From positions 4,278,001-4,342,000 of the forward strand of contig NZ_JAANOU010000001.1 in NCBI RefSeq assembly GCF_011758765.1: a stretch of DNA of 64,000 nt, given 5' to 3'. Positions 63,659 through 64,000 of this stretch are shown here, piece by piece. Below the pieces are notes generated by a model, which saw only the letters and a list, made by a program, of their open reading frames with translations, searched no databases and was not told the DNA's origin. The stretch's first letter is position 1. Every line of letters begins with the position of its first letter. A program made the position numbers and the translations under genes. Origin of the DNA: Amycolatopsis viridis (GTDB lineage Bacteria; Actinomycetota; Actinomycetes; Mycobacteriales; Pseudonocardiaceae).

Positions 63659-64000
63659 GTGCCGGCGTTGATCCTGCTCAACGGCCCGCCCGCGTGCGGC
63701 AAGTCGACGCTCGCCCGGCGGTACGCCACCGATCATCCGCTGGCGCTGAACCTGGACATCGACCTGGTGCGGAGCCTGATCGGGCGGTGGCGCGATGATC
63801 CGCACACCGCAGGCCGGCTCGCGCGCGAAATCGCTCTCGCCGCCGCGCGTGCGCACCTGGCGTCCGGGCACGACGTGGTGATCCCGCAGTTCCTCGGCCG
63901 CCCGCCGTTCATCGAACAACTCGAGTCGCTCGCGCGCGAGGTGGGCGCCACCTTCCACGAGGTGGTGCTGCTCGACAGCAAGGAGAACACGGTGCGGCGC
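63659..64000 (+). CDS. P-loop kinase/AAA family ATPase, N-terminal part (runs off window)
   Basis: The first 114 codons of a P-loop protein. Walker A NGPPACGKSTLARR is at residues ~8-21, followed by LNLDIDLVRSLIGRW and HDVVIPQFLGRP, a zeta-toxin/adenylate-kinase-like or small-molecule kinase pattern. It starts at GTG 63659, 7 nt after a TACGGT hexamer (63646-63651), suggesting a leaderless message. The rest is outside the window, so the substrate and exact family cannot be told. Confidence 0.75.
   Translation, partial: MPALILLNGPPACGKSTLARRYATDHPLALNLDIDLVRSLIGRWRDDPHTAGRLAREIALAAARAHLASGHDVVIPQFLGRPPFIEQLESLAREVGATFHEVVLLDSKENTVRR

Overview
The window is a continuous stretch of actinobacterial chromosome. 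G+C is very high, most bias is at third codon positions, and GTG/TTG starts are common. Translational coupling (ATGA, GTGA, TGATG overlaps) is frequent, and several genes have a -10 hexamer only 6-7 nt upstream of the start codon. The order comEA - degV - octT - gpgP - rsfS - nadD ... proB - obgE - rpmA - rplU - rne - ndk ... DUF4233 - folC ... valS ... clpX - clpP2 - clpP1 - tig matches the Mycobacterium tuberculosis Rv2415c-Rv2462c backbone as I know it. Many Streptomyces/Amycolatopsis-type accessory genes are inserted in it. A Pseudonocardiaceae member such as Amycolatopsis is the best guess; the genus is inference.

Layout. 0-4 kb: minus-strand operon nadD-rsfS-gpgP-octT-degV-comEA (NAD synthesis, ribosome silencing, methylglucose lipopolysaccharide-type enzymes, competence protein). 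4.1-6.3 kb: a RecQ-type helicase fused to a phosphoribosyltransferase domain and broken by a one-base frameshift. 6.3-7 kb: gene-free stretch with a 16-bp tandem repeat. 7-15.5 kb: an MFS transporter, then proB/obgE/rpmA/rplU/rne with a long rne leader. 15.5-24 kb: secreted subtilase, a three-gene ABC exporter, ndk, Tat-exported PhoD phosphatase, a DUF4260 membrane protein behind a doubly-operated promoter, DUF4233 and folC. 24-32 kb: methyltransferase, DUF2277, amidase plus glutaryl-CoA-dehydrogenase-like enzyme, secreted SGNH hydrolase, RsbW-like ATPase, acyl-CoA ligase with divergent PucR regulator, DinB-like protein. 32-43.7 kb: valS, then small regulator/enzyme modules (MarR-MFS, YceI/MarR, VOC-SDR/GntR, fdhD, LLM oxidoreductase, Tat esterase). 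43.7-48.1 kb: the ClpXP1P2/trigger factor proteostasis block. 48.3-52.9 kb: a desaturase-reductase fusion, a thioredoxin-reductase-like flavoprotein, an XRE-cupin regulator, PP2C phosphatase and YbjN protein. 52.9-58.6 kb: a complete cellobiose uptake and hydrolysis cluster (cebR/cebEFG/bglC) with two CebR operators. 58.6-64 kb: aldehyde dehydrogenase, DUF1360, GNAT, Ser/Thr kinase, a stand-alone LigD polymerase domain, tRNA-Gly(TCC), tRNA-Pro(TGG) and the start of a P-loop kinase.

No CRISPR array, insertion sequence, integrase, prophage or biosynthetic gene cluster was seen. The most unusual items are the frameshifted helicase-phosphoribosyltransferase fusion, the desaturase-ferredoxin-reductase fusion that lacks its iron-sulfur domain, and several palindromic operators, one of which (DUF4260) has no regulator gene nearby.
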